Counted from the first letter of the stretch, positions 7,693-15,147 are shown. The stretch: 24,760 bases of DNA from Zwartia sp. (GCA_030653405.1 JAURZO010000090.1:1-24760), one strand, 5' to 3'. Notes: generated by a model from the letters alone, not told the origin. Numbers and translations are program-made.

Positions 7693-8535
7693 TCAATCTT
7701 TGTAAGTCACGGCTTTTTGCAGTCGCGCAAAACACATATCAAGAAGCATTCCGATGACCCCGATCATGAACACAGCCACCAAAATGTTAGCGATCGACAA
7801 GTTGTTCCACTCGTTCCAGACAAAATAACCAATCCCTGTACCACCGACCAGCATCTCAGCGGCCACAATCACAAGCCAGGCAATACCAATTGAAATCCGC
7901 ATCCCCGTCATAATCGTAGGTGCAGCCGCGGGCAAAATCACAAGCAACGCCTTGCGCATTGGGCTGACTTCAAGCGTGCGCGCAACATCGAGCCACTCTT
8001 TGCGGACCGAAGCCACACCAAAAGCGGTGTTGATTAACATTGGCCAAATCGAGCAAATAAAAATCACAAAGACCGCAGACACACTAGAGTCTTTCAGCGT
8101 GAACAATGCAAGAGGCATCCAGGCAAGGGGCGATATCGGCTTGAGCACCTGAATAAACGGATCCAGCGCCTGAAATATCAGCCGCGACATCCCGATCAAA
8201 AATCCTAGTGGCACAGCAACTAACGCTGCCAAACCAAAACCCAAGGCAACACGCGAAACCGACCAGGCAAGCTGAATCCCGATGCCCTTGTCATTGGCGC
8301 CTCGGTCGTAGAACGGATCAGACAAATGTTCAACAAGCTTGGCCCCTACATCCATCGGTCCGGGAAACGCAGATTTTTGACCTGTCGCTGCTGCGGCTCC
8401 CACCAGCTTGGCATACTCCTCATCGACCACCTGAGCACTTTTCGTAGGCATGGTGGCGATCTGCCACACCACCAAAAAAATCGCGAGAATTAAGCCAGAT
8501 AGAACAAGAGACCTGACACGTTCATGACCCATCAT
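7693..8535 (-). CDS. ABC transporter permease, nitrate/cyanate (NrtB/CynB-like) type
   Basis: 280 residues. It has one N-terminal hydrophobic segment (about 10-28), a periplasmic loop to about 90, and then several membrane helices with the binding-protein-dependent transport fold. The cytoplasmic coupling (EAA) region is seen at about 183-210 (ARTLEVSPMRKALLVILPAA). The ATG at 8533-8535 has AGAGGG 7 bases upstream, and a second ATG follows at once. It starts 2 bp after the stop of the binding-protein gene, showing tight coupling. It forms the membrane channel of the importer with the ATPase. Substrate assignment rests on the operon context. Confidence 0.88.
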   Translation of the reverse strand: MMGHERVRSLVLSGLILAIFLVVWQIATMPTKSAQVVDEEYAKLVGAAAATGQKSAFPGPMDVGAKLVEHLSDPFYDRGANDKGIGIQLAWSVSRVALGFGLAALVAVPLGFLIGMSRLIFQALDPFIQVLKPISPLAWMPLALFTLKDSSVSAVFVIFICSIWPMLINTAFGVASVRKEWLDVARTLEVSPMRKALLVILPAAAPTIMTGMRISIGIAWLVIVAAEMLVGGTGIGYFVWNEWNNLSIANILVAVFMIGVIGMLLDMCFARLQKAVTYKD

Positions 8536-8537
8536 TG

Positions 8538-9911
8538 CTAAACCCTCTTGATCGCAAAGCTATTGAGATACTCTTTTGGCTTACTTGCGTCAAAAGCCTT
8601 GCCCATCACGACAATTTTTTTACTACCAGGCGCGGGTGCAACAAGTCCAGCCTGTTCCATGGCACGACGTGCATCCGTCGCTAAAAAGACCTCTTGGGCG
8701 ATTTTTTGATAATCCACATCGCCTTTGACCTGCCCCCAGCGCTGCATCTGGGTCATGATCCAAACTGCAAAAGACTCCCAGGGCATCGGATCAAAACCAA
8801 TACGATCCGGGACTTTTTTAACGCCGCCAAGACCATCCGCATAGGTACCCGTTAGCACTTGTTCGACTACCGTCAAAGGTTGATTCAAATAATTGGGCGT
8901 ATGAATCGCTGCGGCGATTTCTTTTCGATTTTCAGCCTTTTGAGCATAGGCAGTGGCTTCGACAATCGCACGCAATAAGGCGCTATACGTATTGGGATTC
9001 GCTGTGACAAACTCCTTGCTTGCCGCAAACGCACAACAAGGATGACCATCCCACAATTCTTTGGAAAGAATATGAATAAAACCTACACCATCATAAACCG
9101 CACGCTGATTGACGGGGTCAGGTGCAAGAAATCCATCGATATTATCCGCACGTAAATTCGCCACCATCTCTGGTGGAGGCACCACACGGATCTGAACGTC
9201 ACGGTCAGGATCAATGCCATGTTCTGCGAGGTAATAACGCAGCAAATAGTTGTGCATTGAATAGTCGAACGGCACTGCAAATTTGAATCCTTTCCAGTCT
9301 TTAGGATTGCGCTTGTCTTTATGTTTCACCGCGAGCGTGATCGCTTGACCATTGATATTTTCAATCGCTGGAACGGTGTATGGAGTTGGTGAAGCGCCCG
9401 CCCCCATCGAAATAGCCAAAGGCATGGGTGACAGCATGTGTGCCGCGTCGTACTCCTTGTTCAGCGCCTTGTCTCGCACGACGGCCCAGCCTGCCGTTTT
9501 TACGACCTCAACGTTTAGACCCTGCTTTTTGTAAAAGCCCATCGGATCGGCCATGATGATCGGGGTGGCGCACGTGATTGGAATGAAGCCTACCTTTAAA
9601 TTGTTCTTTTCAAGCTTTCCACCTTGTGCAAAGGCTTCTTTTGCGAAAGCAAGTGGAAAAATGGAAGAAATTGCTGCCAACGCAGTGGGTGCGCCAACGG
9701 CCTGCAAAAAGCGTCTGCGCATATCATCTTGAGGGAATACAGCACGCATGACGGCTTGCTCGACGACACGAGAAGTCATTGCCTCAGAAGATCCCGAAGC
9801 GACCTCATTGCGTGCGGAGACGCTTGCTTCGTGCTCGGCGGCAGAGGCATGCTGGCCGCATGTGCAGCGTAAGCGAATCTTTGAATCAAATGGATTAGAG
9901 AAGATCGACAT
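8538..9911 (-). CDS. Tat-exported substrate-binding protein, NrtA/CynA-like
   Basis: 457 residues from the ATG at 9909-9911, which has AGGGG 9 bases upstream; the frame could extend to a TTG at 9948-9950 but that would cross the sigma-54 promoter's expected transcript start. A twin-arginine signal sits unusually far in: RRRFLQ at 65-70, then a hydrophobic stretch and probable cleavage near AFAQG (about 93-97). Ahead of it is a soluble ~64-residue region with a CTCGQHA cluster (Cys16, Cys18, His21, His27). The mature part (about 100-457) is an NrtA/CmpA/CynA-type periplasmic binding protein (KVGFIPITCATPIIMA, DGFLAPDPVNQRA). Tat export suggests folding or metal loading before transport. First gene of the operon. 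Confidence 0.88.
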   Translation of the reverse strand: MSIFSNPFDSKIRLRCTCGQHASAAEHEASVSARNEVASGSSEAMTSRVVEQAVMRAVFPQDDMRRRFLQAVGAPTALAAISSIFPLAFAKEAFAQGGKLEKNNLKVGFIPITCATPIIMADPMGFYKKQGLNVEVVKTAGWAVVRDKALNKEYDAAHMLSPMPLAISMGAGASPTPYTVPAIENINGQAITLAVKHKDKRNPKDWKGFKFAVPFDYSMHNYLLRYYLAEHGIDPDRDVQIRVVPPPEMVANLRADNIDGFLAPDPVNQRAVYDGVGFIHILSKELWDGHPCCAFAASKEFVTANPNTYSALLRAIVEATAYAQKAENRKEIAAAIHTPNYLNQPLTVVEQVLTGTYADGLGGVKKVPDRIGFDPMPWESFAVWIMTQMQRWGQVKGDVDYQKIAQEVFLATDARRAMEQAGLVAPAPGSKKIVVMGKAFDASKPKEYLNSFAIKRV

Positions 9912-9950
9912 GTTAAGCACCCCTGTGTGGAAACTTGATAAAAAACACAA

Positions 9951-9966
9951 AGCAAGTTACGTGCCA
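9951..9966 (-). promoter_or_regulatory. Sigma-54 (RpoN) promoter of the cyanase operon
   Basis: On the minus strand the sequence reads TGGCACG-TAAC-TTGCT, an exact match to the sigma-54 consensus TGGCACG-N4-TTGCW including the correct -24/-12 spacing. The start of transcription would fall near 9940, giving a leader of about 30 bases before the ATG at 9911. It implies that an AAA+ enhancer-binding protein such as NtrC is needed for expression. Confidence 0.88.
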
Positions 9967-10041
9967 ACACAGAATGATCGACAGGTGCGTACGCAGATCT
10001 ATCGGCGACTACGATGAATTTAATCGAACAGGGCATTCCAG

Positions 10042-10056
10042 GCACCAAGACAGTGC
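10042..10056. promoter_or_regulatory. Probable NtrC binding site
   Basis: GCAC-CAAGACA-GTGC fits the GCAC-N7-GTGC dyad typical of NtrC sites, and flanking G and C extend the dyad to 17 bp (10041-10057). Its centre is about 108 bp upstream of the predicted start of the sigma-54 transcript, within the range usual for NtrC enhancers. Confidence 0.7.
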
Positions 10057-10082
10057 CGACAAACGAACTTTAGTAAACGCTG

Positions 10083-10097
10083 GCACTGCTTTAAGGC
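10083..10097. promoter_or_regulatory. Possible second, weak NtrC site
   Basis: GCAC-TGCTTTA-AGGC keeps one half-site of the GCAC-N7-GTGC dyad and has two changes in the other. Its centre lies 41 bp from the centre of the stronger site, close to four helical turns, which would suit cooperative NtrC dimers. Confidence 0.35.
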
Positions 10098-10210
10098 CAG
10101 AGCGCCAGATCAGTGCGTCATTTTTAGTCTCCAAACTCCAAGAAAACAGGTTGATGATCCGATACCTGAGTCTCTTGGTCGACGCTTAGACTTCGCACCC
10201 GAGTCGCGAC

Positions 10211-10263
10211 AGAGGGGCTCACAAAAATGAACATTCCATGTCAGAACTTTCATTTGAGCCTCT
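10211..10263 (+). terminator. Imperfect hairpin, possible terminator
   Basis: AGAGGGGCTCA plus an A-rich ATGAA arm (10211-10231) can pair, with two 2-base bulges, to TTCATTTGAGCCTCT (10249-10263). A short CCCTTTT follows. It could be a weak terminator or a remnant of the regulatory region of the decayed cytochrome gene next to it. Confidence 0.3.
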
Positions 10264-10280
10264 GCCCTTTTAAAAAGGAG

Positions 10281-10629
10281 ATGGACTGGCACGTCAGATT
10301 TGGGATTGCTAGTTTTGCATTACTCATTTTCAGAATGCTTTGGGGTTTTGTTGGCTCACGTTACGCCCGCTTTGCACAGCTCATCACCTCGCCCGCCAAA
10401 ACTCTCGCTTACTTACGCGGCCCGCAACACAAAGAAGCCGGACACAACCCACTCGGCGCTTGGTCAGTCGTGGCCATGTTGGCGCTTTTATTAGTGCAAA
10501 GCAGGCACGCAAAGCGCTCAGGATGACTGGAGAGTCAGAGTTTGCGCGTTGACACTCGCCATCCTGCTTGTACTACTCGCATGGCGGTTACAAGACCTGA
10601 CGTTTAATGCGCCACTCAGTTTTGGATAA
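10281..10629 (+). pseudogene. Cytochrome b561-family remnant, frameshifted and truncated
   Basis: From the ATG at 10281 the frame encodes a typical cytochrome b561-like stretch (MDWHVRFG, LWGFVGSRYARF, then GHNPLGAWSVV and a hydrophobic ALLLVQ). At GTGCAAA (10494-10500) one extra A shifts the frame. Reading on from 10501 restores AGTQSAQDDW, a hydrophobic helix and a TAA at 10627-10629. Only about 115 codons remain. The N-terminal part with the first haem-ligand His, and the middle with the second pair, appear missing. Intact members are integral membrane dihaem proteins that pass electrons between quinol and partners such as cytochrome c'. An AAGGAG touches the ATG but is too close to work well. 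Confidence 0.8.
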
Positions 10630-10768
10630 CGAAGAAAGATGATTATCGTCTCGATACATCAATAAACTATAAAGTTGTGCTGCAATGACAGCCAGAAGAA
10701 AAACAGGCGTCATTTGCGGTAATAATACTAGTCTAGTCAAGACAATAATAATTAGGGGAACATGCGCA

Positions 10769-11545
10769 ATGCCAACATTAAACAACGGAGACTGCAGGAT
10801 CTATTGGCGGGCAGATGGTGACAACCAACTGCCGGCATTGGTTCTTGGCAACTCGCTCGGGACAGACTGTACACTTTGGGATCCAATGCTCGATGCCTTG
10901 ATGCGCGACTTCTATGTCGTGAGATTCGATGCGCGCGGCCACGGGGGCTCTGAGTCACCCGCTGGCCCCTACACGATTGATCAACTTACTGACGATGCCC
11001 AAGCCGTTATCGCTGCGGCGCGTTTGAGCCGCTATCATTACTGGGGGATTTCTCTGGGTGGTATGGTCGGCATGGAGTTGGCTGCTCGCAAGCCAACCGG
11101 TTTAAATAAACTAGTGCTTAGCCACACCGCTGCGGAGTTCGATGCAGGCATCTGGGATCAACGCATCGCGGCACTCAAGACAGGTGGAATGTCCGCCATT
11201 ATCGACGGCGTGATCGGACGTTTTTTTACCCCAGATTTTGTCTCAAAAAATAATGTAAATCTGAAACGCATACGCAATATTGCCCTGTCGCAAGCGGCGA
11301 ATGGGTATGCTGCGTGCTGCGCCGCCATTCGCGACATGAGTCTCTACCCCCGACTCGAACGCATTCAGGTTCCGACTTTAGTGGTGGTTGGCGATCTGGA
11401 TCTTTCAACGCCTAAAGCGCGAGGTCAAGCCTTGGTTGACCGCATCAAGGGATCAAAAATGATCGCTGTTCCGAGCGCGCACATCGCCCCGCCAGAGATC
11501 CCCGAGGAATATCTGGCGGCGGTCTTACCTTTTTTGAAAGATTAA
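10769..11545 (+). CDS. Alpha/beta hydrolase, 3-oxoadipate enol-lactonase (PcaD)-like
   Basis: 258 residues from the ATG at 10769, with AGGGG about 10 bases upstream; the frame could run 28 codons further up but that part looks non-coding. The fold is a classic alpha/beta hydrolase: oxyanion segment LGNSLGTD (27-34), nucleophile Ser95 in GISLGGM, Asp211 in GDLDLSTP, and His238 in PSAHIAPPE. NSLGTD and the general layout match PcaD, which opens 3-oxoadipate enol-lactone in the beta-ketoadipate pathway. However, no other pca gene is in the window, and PcaD annotation of lone hydrolases is often wrong. It stands alone between two cytochrome gene remnants. A hairpin, TTACCTTT/AAAGGTAA (11525-11557), overlaps its stop and may end transcription. 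Confidence 0.8.
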   Translation: MPTLNNGDCRIYWRADGDNQLPALVLGNSLGTDCTLWDPMLDALMRDFYVVRFDARGHGGSESPAGPYTIDQLTDDAQAVIAAARLSRYHYWGISLGGMVGMELAARKPTGLNKLVLSHTAAEFDAGIWDQRIAALKTGGMSAIIDGVIGRFFTPDFVSKNNVNLKRIRNIALSQAANGYAACCAAIRDMSLYPRLERIQVPTLVVVGDLDLSTPKARGQALVDRIKGSKMIAVPSAHIAPPEIPEEYLAAVLPFLKD

Positions 11546-11574
11546 GGCTAAAGGTAAAGTTTGATTGCTAGTGC

Positions 11575-11679
11575 TTATTTATTCGCGCGATAAGAATCGT
11601 GACAGGCCTTACAGCTTGAACCAACATCGCCGAACGCTGCACGCAACTTATCCAAGTCGCCTGCATCACGCTTCGGCTG
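11575..11679 (-). pseudogene. C-terminal scrap of a cytochrome c' gene
   Basis: The minus strand encodes 34 codons ending in TAA (11575-11577) that read as the last helix of cytochrome c': DLDKLRAAFGDVG, then CKACH (the haem-attachment CxxCH), then DSYRANK. Nothing upstream belongs to it. Seven bases on is the purB stop, in the same frame, so purB's TAG, a TGA and one more codon lead straight into the remnant. The first ~110 codons of a normal cytochrome c' are gone, consistent with a deletion that ended at the purB 3' end. Confidence 0.8.
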
Positions 11680-11685
11680 AAGTCA

Positions 11686-13062
11686 CTATACGTCTTTGGC
11701 AAGCGTTTGCGCCAAACCGATATAACTGCGCGGTGTCATGGCCAACATGCGCGTGCGCACATCGGCTGGCAAATCCAGACCGCTGATAAACACGCGCAAA
11801 GCCTCTTCAGTAATACCCTTGCCACGCGTCAGCGCCTTGAGTTGCTCGTAAGGCTGCGGCAAACCGTAGCGGCGCATCACTGTTTGAATCGGTTCAGCCA
11901 ACACTTCCCAGCAATTGTCGATGTCTGCATCAATCGCGGCGACATTCACTTCGAGCTTACCCAAACCGCGCAGACACGCATCGTAGGCGACCAGACAGTA
12001 ACCGAGTGCGACACCCAGATTTCGCAACACTGTCGAGTCAGTCAAGTCGCGTTGCCAGCGCGAAATGGGTAATTTTTCAGAAAGGTGCCGCAGCACAGCA
12101 TTGGCTAAACCGAGATTACCCTCGGCATTCTCGAAGTCAATCGGATTGACTTTGTGCGGCATGGTAGAGGATCCAACCTCACCCTCTTTAAGTCTTTGTT
12201 TGAAATAACCCAGGGCGATGTAACCCCAGATATCGCGGTTCAAATCAATCAAAATCGTATTGGCACGCGCAAGCGCGTCAAACAAACTGGCCATCCAATC
12301 ATGTGGCTCAATCTGGATCGTATGGGGATTTTGTTTAAGCCCAAGCTCCTTGAGGACGCCTGCGCTAAATGCTGGCCAGTTCAGCTCGGGATAAGCCGAC
12401 AAATGTGCGTTGTAGTTACCTGTCGCACCGTTCATTTTTGCCAGTGGCACAACCGCCTCGATTTGAGCAACGGCGTCTCGCAGACGCACCGCAACGTTGG
12501 CAAACTCTTTGCCCAACGTGGTCGGTGTGGCAGGTTGACCATGGGTGCGGGCAAGCATGGGCTGGGCCGCTTGCATATGCGCCATGTGCTGCAAAGATGC
12601 CAACACTTTACGAAGTTGCGGCACCACCACCTGCTCGCGCGCGCGACCAAGCATCAGCGCGTGCGAAGTATTGTTGATGTCCTCAGAGGTACAAGCAAAG
12701 TGAATAAACTCACCGGCCTTTTCAAGTTCAGGCAAGCCAGCGACTTTTTCTTTGAGCCAGTACTCGACGGCTTTGACATCATGATTGGTTATGCGTTCGA
12801 TTTGCTTGATTCGATCCGCATCTGCCTCAGAAAATTCCGTCACCAGTCCGCGCAAAACAGCAAGCGCCTCCTCTGAAAATGCGGGCAACTCTGATAAACC
12901 AGCCTTGGACAACCCGATCAACCAGGCGATTTCCACCTCGACTCGGTGAGCCATAAAGCCCGCCTCAGAAAGCAGGGGTCTCAAGGCATCGCAACGCGAG
13001 GCATAACGGCCATCTAAAGGTGAAACGGCGTTCAAAACAGTCAGAGCGGGATTTGTTTGCAT
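11686..13062 (-). CDS. purB: Adenylosuccinate lyase
   Basis: 458 residues from the ATG at 13060-13062, very near the usual ~456; a TTG six codons earlier is possible but has no ribosome site, and neither start has a strong one. The N-terminus LNAVSPLDGRY is typical. The fumarase/aspartase-superfamily signature SSTMPHKVNPIDFENAEGN lies at about 287-305 and carries the flexible catalytic-serine loop. HGQPATPT, around residue 165, is also conserved. The enzyme acts twice in purine synthesis, removing fumarate from SAICAR and from adenylosuccinate, as a cytoplasmic homotetramer. It is divergent from the GST gene. Its 3' end abuts a cytochrome c' remnant, so its natural downstream sequence has been rearranged. 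Confidence 0.97.
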   Translation of the reverse strand: MQTNPALTVLNAVSPLDGRYASRCDALRPLLSEAGFMAHRVEVEIAWLIGLSKAGLSELPAFSEEALAVLRGLVTEFSEADADRIKQIERITNHDVKAVEYWLKEKVAGLPELEKAGEFIHFACTSEDINNTSHALMLGRAREQVVVPQLRKVLASLQHMAHMQAAQPMLARTHGQPATPTTLGKEFANVAVRLRDAVAQIEAVVPLAKMNGATGNYNAHLSAYPELNWPAFSAGVLKELGLKQNPHTIQIEPHDWMASLFDALARANTILIDLNRDIWGYIALGYFKQRLKEGEVGSSTMPHKVNPIDFENAEGNLGLANAVLRHLSEKLPISRWQRDLTDSTVLRNLGVALGYCLVAYDACLRGLGKLEVNVAAIDADIDNCWEVLAEPIQTVMRRYGLPQPYEQLKALTRGKGITEEALRVFISGLDLPADVRTRMLAMTPRSYIGLAQTLAKDV

Positions 13063-13235
13063 AGGTAGGAAAGCTGACAAAAAAACGACAAAATGGGTAA
13101 GTTTGAGTTTATCACCATGGTTTAGAGGTGAATTACTTACATTGGGAGTGCAACTCAGGGTATGGTAGTTCCGTGCACCAAGATACGCTCATTAGGGTGT
13201 TGTTCTTGCTCGTCATAATTAATTACCAAAATCAA

Positions 13236-13241
13236 TATAAT
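13236..13241 (+). promoter_or_regulatory. Possible -10 element for the GST gene
   Basis: A perfect TATAAT lies 56 bases before the GST start codon in an AT-rich stretch. No good -35 is found at 16-18 bp spacing, so this is tentative. The rest of 13063-13297 is non-coding and should also contain the purB promoter, which I could not place. Confidence 0.35.
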
Positions 13242-13297
13242 CAATACTTCCTTGCTGCTCTTAGCTGTTATCGATTTCGTCGTAAAGTTGAAAGAAT

Positions 13298-13909
13298 ATG
13301 AAACTCCTCGCCTCACTCACCAGTCCATATGTTCGCAAAGTGCGTATTGTGATGGCCGAGAAAAAACTCGATTATCAGATGCAGATCGAGAATGTTTGGG
13401 CAGCCGATACGGTGATGCAAGAGTTCAACCCGTTGGGTAAGGTACCCTGCCTCATCACAGAAGATGACAACAGACTCTTTGACTCGCGTGTCATTGCAGA
13501 ATACGTCGATACCCTGTCCCCTGTCAGCCAGCTGATCCCCAAAATGGGACGCGAACGTGCAGAAGCTAAATGTTGGGAAGCCCTTGCCGACGGCACACTT
13601 GATGCCGCTGTCACGATCGTCAAAGAAATGCAGCGTCCACCTGCTCAGCAGAGTCAGGAATGGATCGACCGCCAATACGGAAAAATACATGCCGCCATTA
13701 AGGCAATGGAAGCTGACCTAGGAACCAAAAACTTTTGTATGGGCATCAATTTCAGCCTCGCAGATGTCGCGGTTGGCTGTGTACTTGGTTATTTGGATTT
13801 CCGCTTCCCGCACATCGATTGGCGAGCGGAGTCACCTAATTTGGAACGTCTTTATACTAAGCTGAGCCAGCGTCAAAGCTTTATCGACACCGAGCCACCG
13901 AAGCAATAA
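13298..13909 (+). CDS. Glutathione S-transferase family protein
   Basis: 203 residues. The N-terminal thioredoxin-like domain (about 1-78) has SLTSPYVRKVRIV with likely active Ser9, then NPLGKVPCL (cis-Pro glutathione-binding loop) and DSRVIAEY (glutathione gamma-glutamyl contact). The C-terminal domain is helical, with FSLADVAVGC as the N-capping box. It resembles the small YibF-like GSTs of Proteobacteria. The in vivo substrate is unknown. The gene is transcribed towards mnmA, with only 17 bp between stops. The order purB-GST-mnmA is, to my knowledge, common in Alcaligenaceae. Confidence 0.93.
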   Translation: MKLLASLTSPYVRKVRIVMAEKKLDYQMQIENVWAADTVMQEFNPLGKVPCLITEDDNRLFDSRVIAEYVDTLSPVSQLIPKMGRERAEAKCWEALADGTLDAAVTIVKEMQRPPAQQSQEWIDRQYGKIHAAIKAMEADLGTKNFCMGINFSLADVAVGCVLGYLDFRFPHIDWRAESPNLERLYTKLSQRQSFIDTEPPKQ

Positions 13910-13926
13910 GGTGCTGTAAGCTATTT

Positions 13927-15147
13927 TTAGGCGATTATTCCGCCACCCAAGCAGATTTCTCCGTCATACAGAACGGCAGACTGACCAGGAGTCACCGCCC
14001 ACTGAGGCGCATCAAAGCTCAAGCGAAAGTCCCTTGCGTCTTTTTCAACCGAAAGGACACAAGCGGCATCGCTCTGACGATATCGAGTTTTAGCCGCATA
14101 GAGGCCACTCGTCGGGGGCTTCCCACTCACCCAGCTGATCTGCTCGGCAACAAGCCCCTGGGTCAACAACCATGGATGGTCATGTCCCTCGACAACGTAG
14201 AGAGTGTTGCGAGCCATGTCTTTACGCGCCACATACCAAACGGGTCCGGTGCCATCAGCATGCTGTCGGCCCTTGACCCCACCAATGCCCAAGCCTTTAC
14301 GCTGACCCAATGTGTAAAAAGACAAACCGTGATGGACACCGACTTGCTGACCAGACTCCGTCAGGATAGGACCTGGCTGAGTCGGCAGATATCGATTTAA
14401 AAACTCTCTGAATGGCCGCTCGCCAATAAAACAAATCCCCGTCGAGTCTTTTTTCGCTGCATTGGGCAGACCAATCTCAAGAGCAATACGCCTGACTTCC
14501 TGCTTGGTAATCTCTCCAAGTGGAAACAATGTGCGTGAAAGCTGCGACTGGTTGAGACGGTGTAAAAAATAACTTTGATCTTTAGTGTGATCGATCGCTT
14601 TGAGCAACTCATAACGTTGCCCAGTCATCGCACCCTCAGTGCCCGTATCACTTGACACAACCGACCCACTCAACCCGTTCTCGCTTAGAACCGATCGCAC
14701 GCGGGCATAGTGACCGGTCGCGATATGGTCAGCGCCAAGCGTCATCGCATGATCAAGAAAAGCCTTGAACTTGATTTCCGCATTACACAGTACATCGGGG
14801 TTAGGGGTGCGACCAGCCGAGTACTCTCTCAAAAAGTCTGCGAACACGCGGTCTTTGTATTCAGAAGCAAAATTGACAGCCTCGATATCAACCCCCACCA
14901 CATCGGCCACACTCGCGGCATCCAACCAGTCCTGACGACTCGAACAATACTCGGAGTCATCATCATCCTCCCAGTTCTTCATGAACAAGCCGATGACCTC
15001 ATAGCCTTGTTCTTTGAGCATCCACGCCGTCACGGACGAGTCGACACCACCGGACATACCGACCACCACACGCTTTTTGCGTGCGACCGAAGCGGCAGAT
15101 TGAAGAGGTGTTGAATTAATTGGATTTGTAGGATTGGCTTTCTGCAT
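13927..15147 (-). CDS. mnmA: tRNA-uridine 2-sulfurtransferase
   Basis: 406 residues from the ATG at 15145-15147 (an in-frame TTG lies three codons earlier). The ATP-binding PP-loop GMSGGVDSSV (30-39), the catalytic Cys121 in NPDVLCNAEIKF and the second Cys219 in DSTGICFIGERPF are all present. The enzyme activates U34 of the Glu, Gln and Lys tRNAs with ATP and inserts sulfur to give s2U. It is longer than the usual ~365 residues for two reasons: about 25 extra N-terminal residues, and a Ser/Gly/Thr-rich insertion at about 150-176 between GHYARV and RYELLKA. Both lie outside the catalytic motifs, so activity is expected. Confidence 0.96.
   Translation of the reverse strand: MQKANPTNPINSTPLQSAASVARKKRVVVGMSGGVDSSVTAWMLKEQGYEVIGLFMKNWEDDDDSEYCSSRQDWLDAASVADVVGVDIEAVNFASEYKDRVFADFLREYSAGRTPNPDVLCNAEIKFKAFLDHAMTLGADHIATGHYARVRSVLSENGLSGSVVSSDTGTEGAMTGQRYELLKAIDHTKDQSYFLHRLNQSQLSRTLFPLGEITKQEVRRIALEIGLPNAAKKDSTGICFIGERPFREFLNRYLPTQPGPILTESGQQVGVHHGLSFYTLGQRKGLGIGGVKGRQHADGTGPVWYVARKDMARNTLYVVEGHDHPWLLTQGLVAEQISWVSGKPPTSGLYAAKTRYRQSDAACVLSVEKDARDFRLSFDAPQWAVTPGQSAVLYDGEICLGGGIIA

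Larger units (their letters stand above)
9912..10280. other. Non-coding region upstream of the cyanase operon
   Basis: No gene is credible here. On the operon side it carries the sigma-54 promoter (9951-9966) and the NtrC-type sites (10042-10097). From 10100 to 10200 I see nothing recognisable. From 10211 to 10263 there is an imperfect hairpin in front of the decayed cytochrome gene. The short frames in this stretch lack ribosome sites and recognisable motifs. Confidence 0.7.

Noticed and set aside
9935..10189. Small plus-strand frames in the cyanase operon upstream region
   Set aside because: They cover the sigma-54 and NtrC sites, lack ribosome sites and show no domain signal.
12154..12876. 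A 240-codon frame opposite purB
   Set aside because: It lies entirely antisense to the conserved purB gene and has no recognisable motif or ribosome site.
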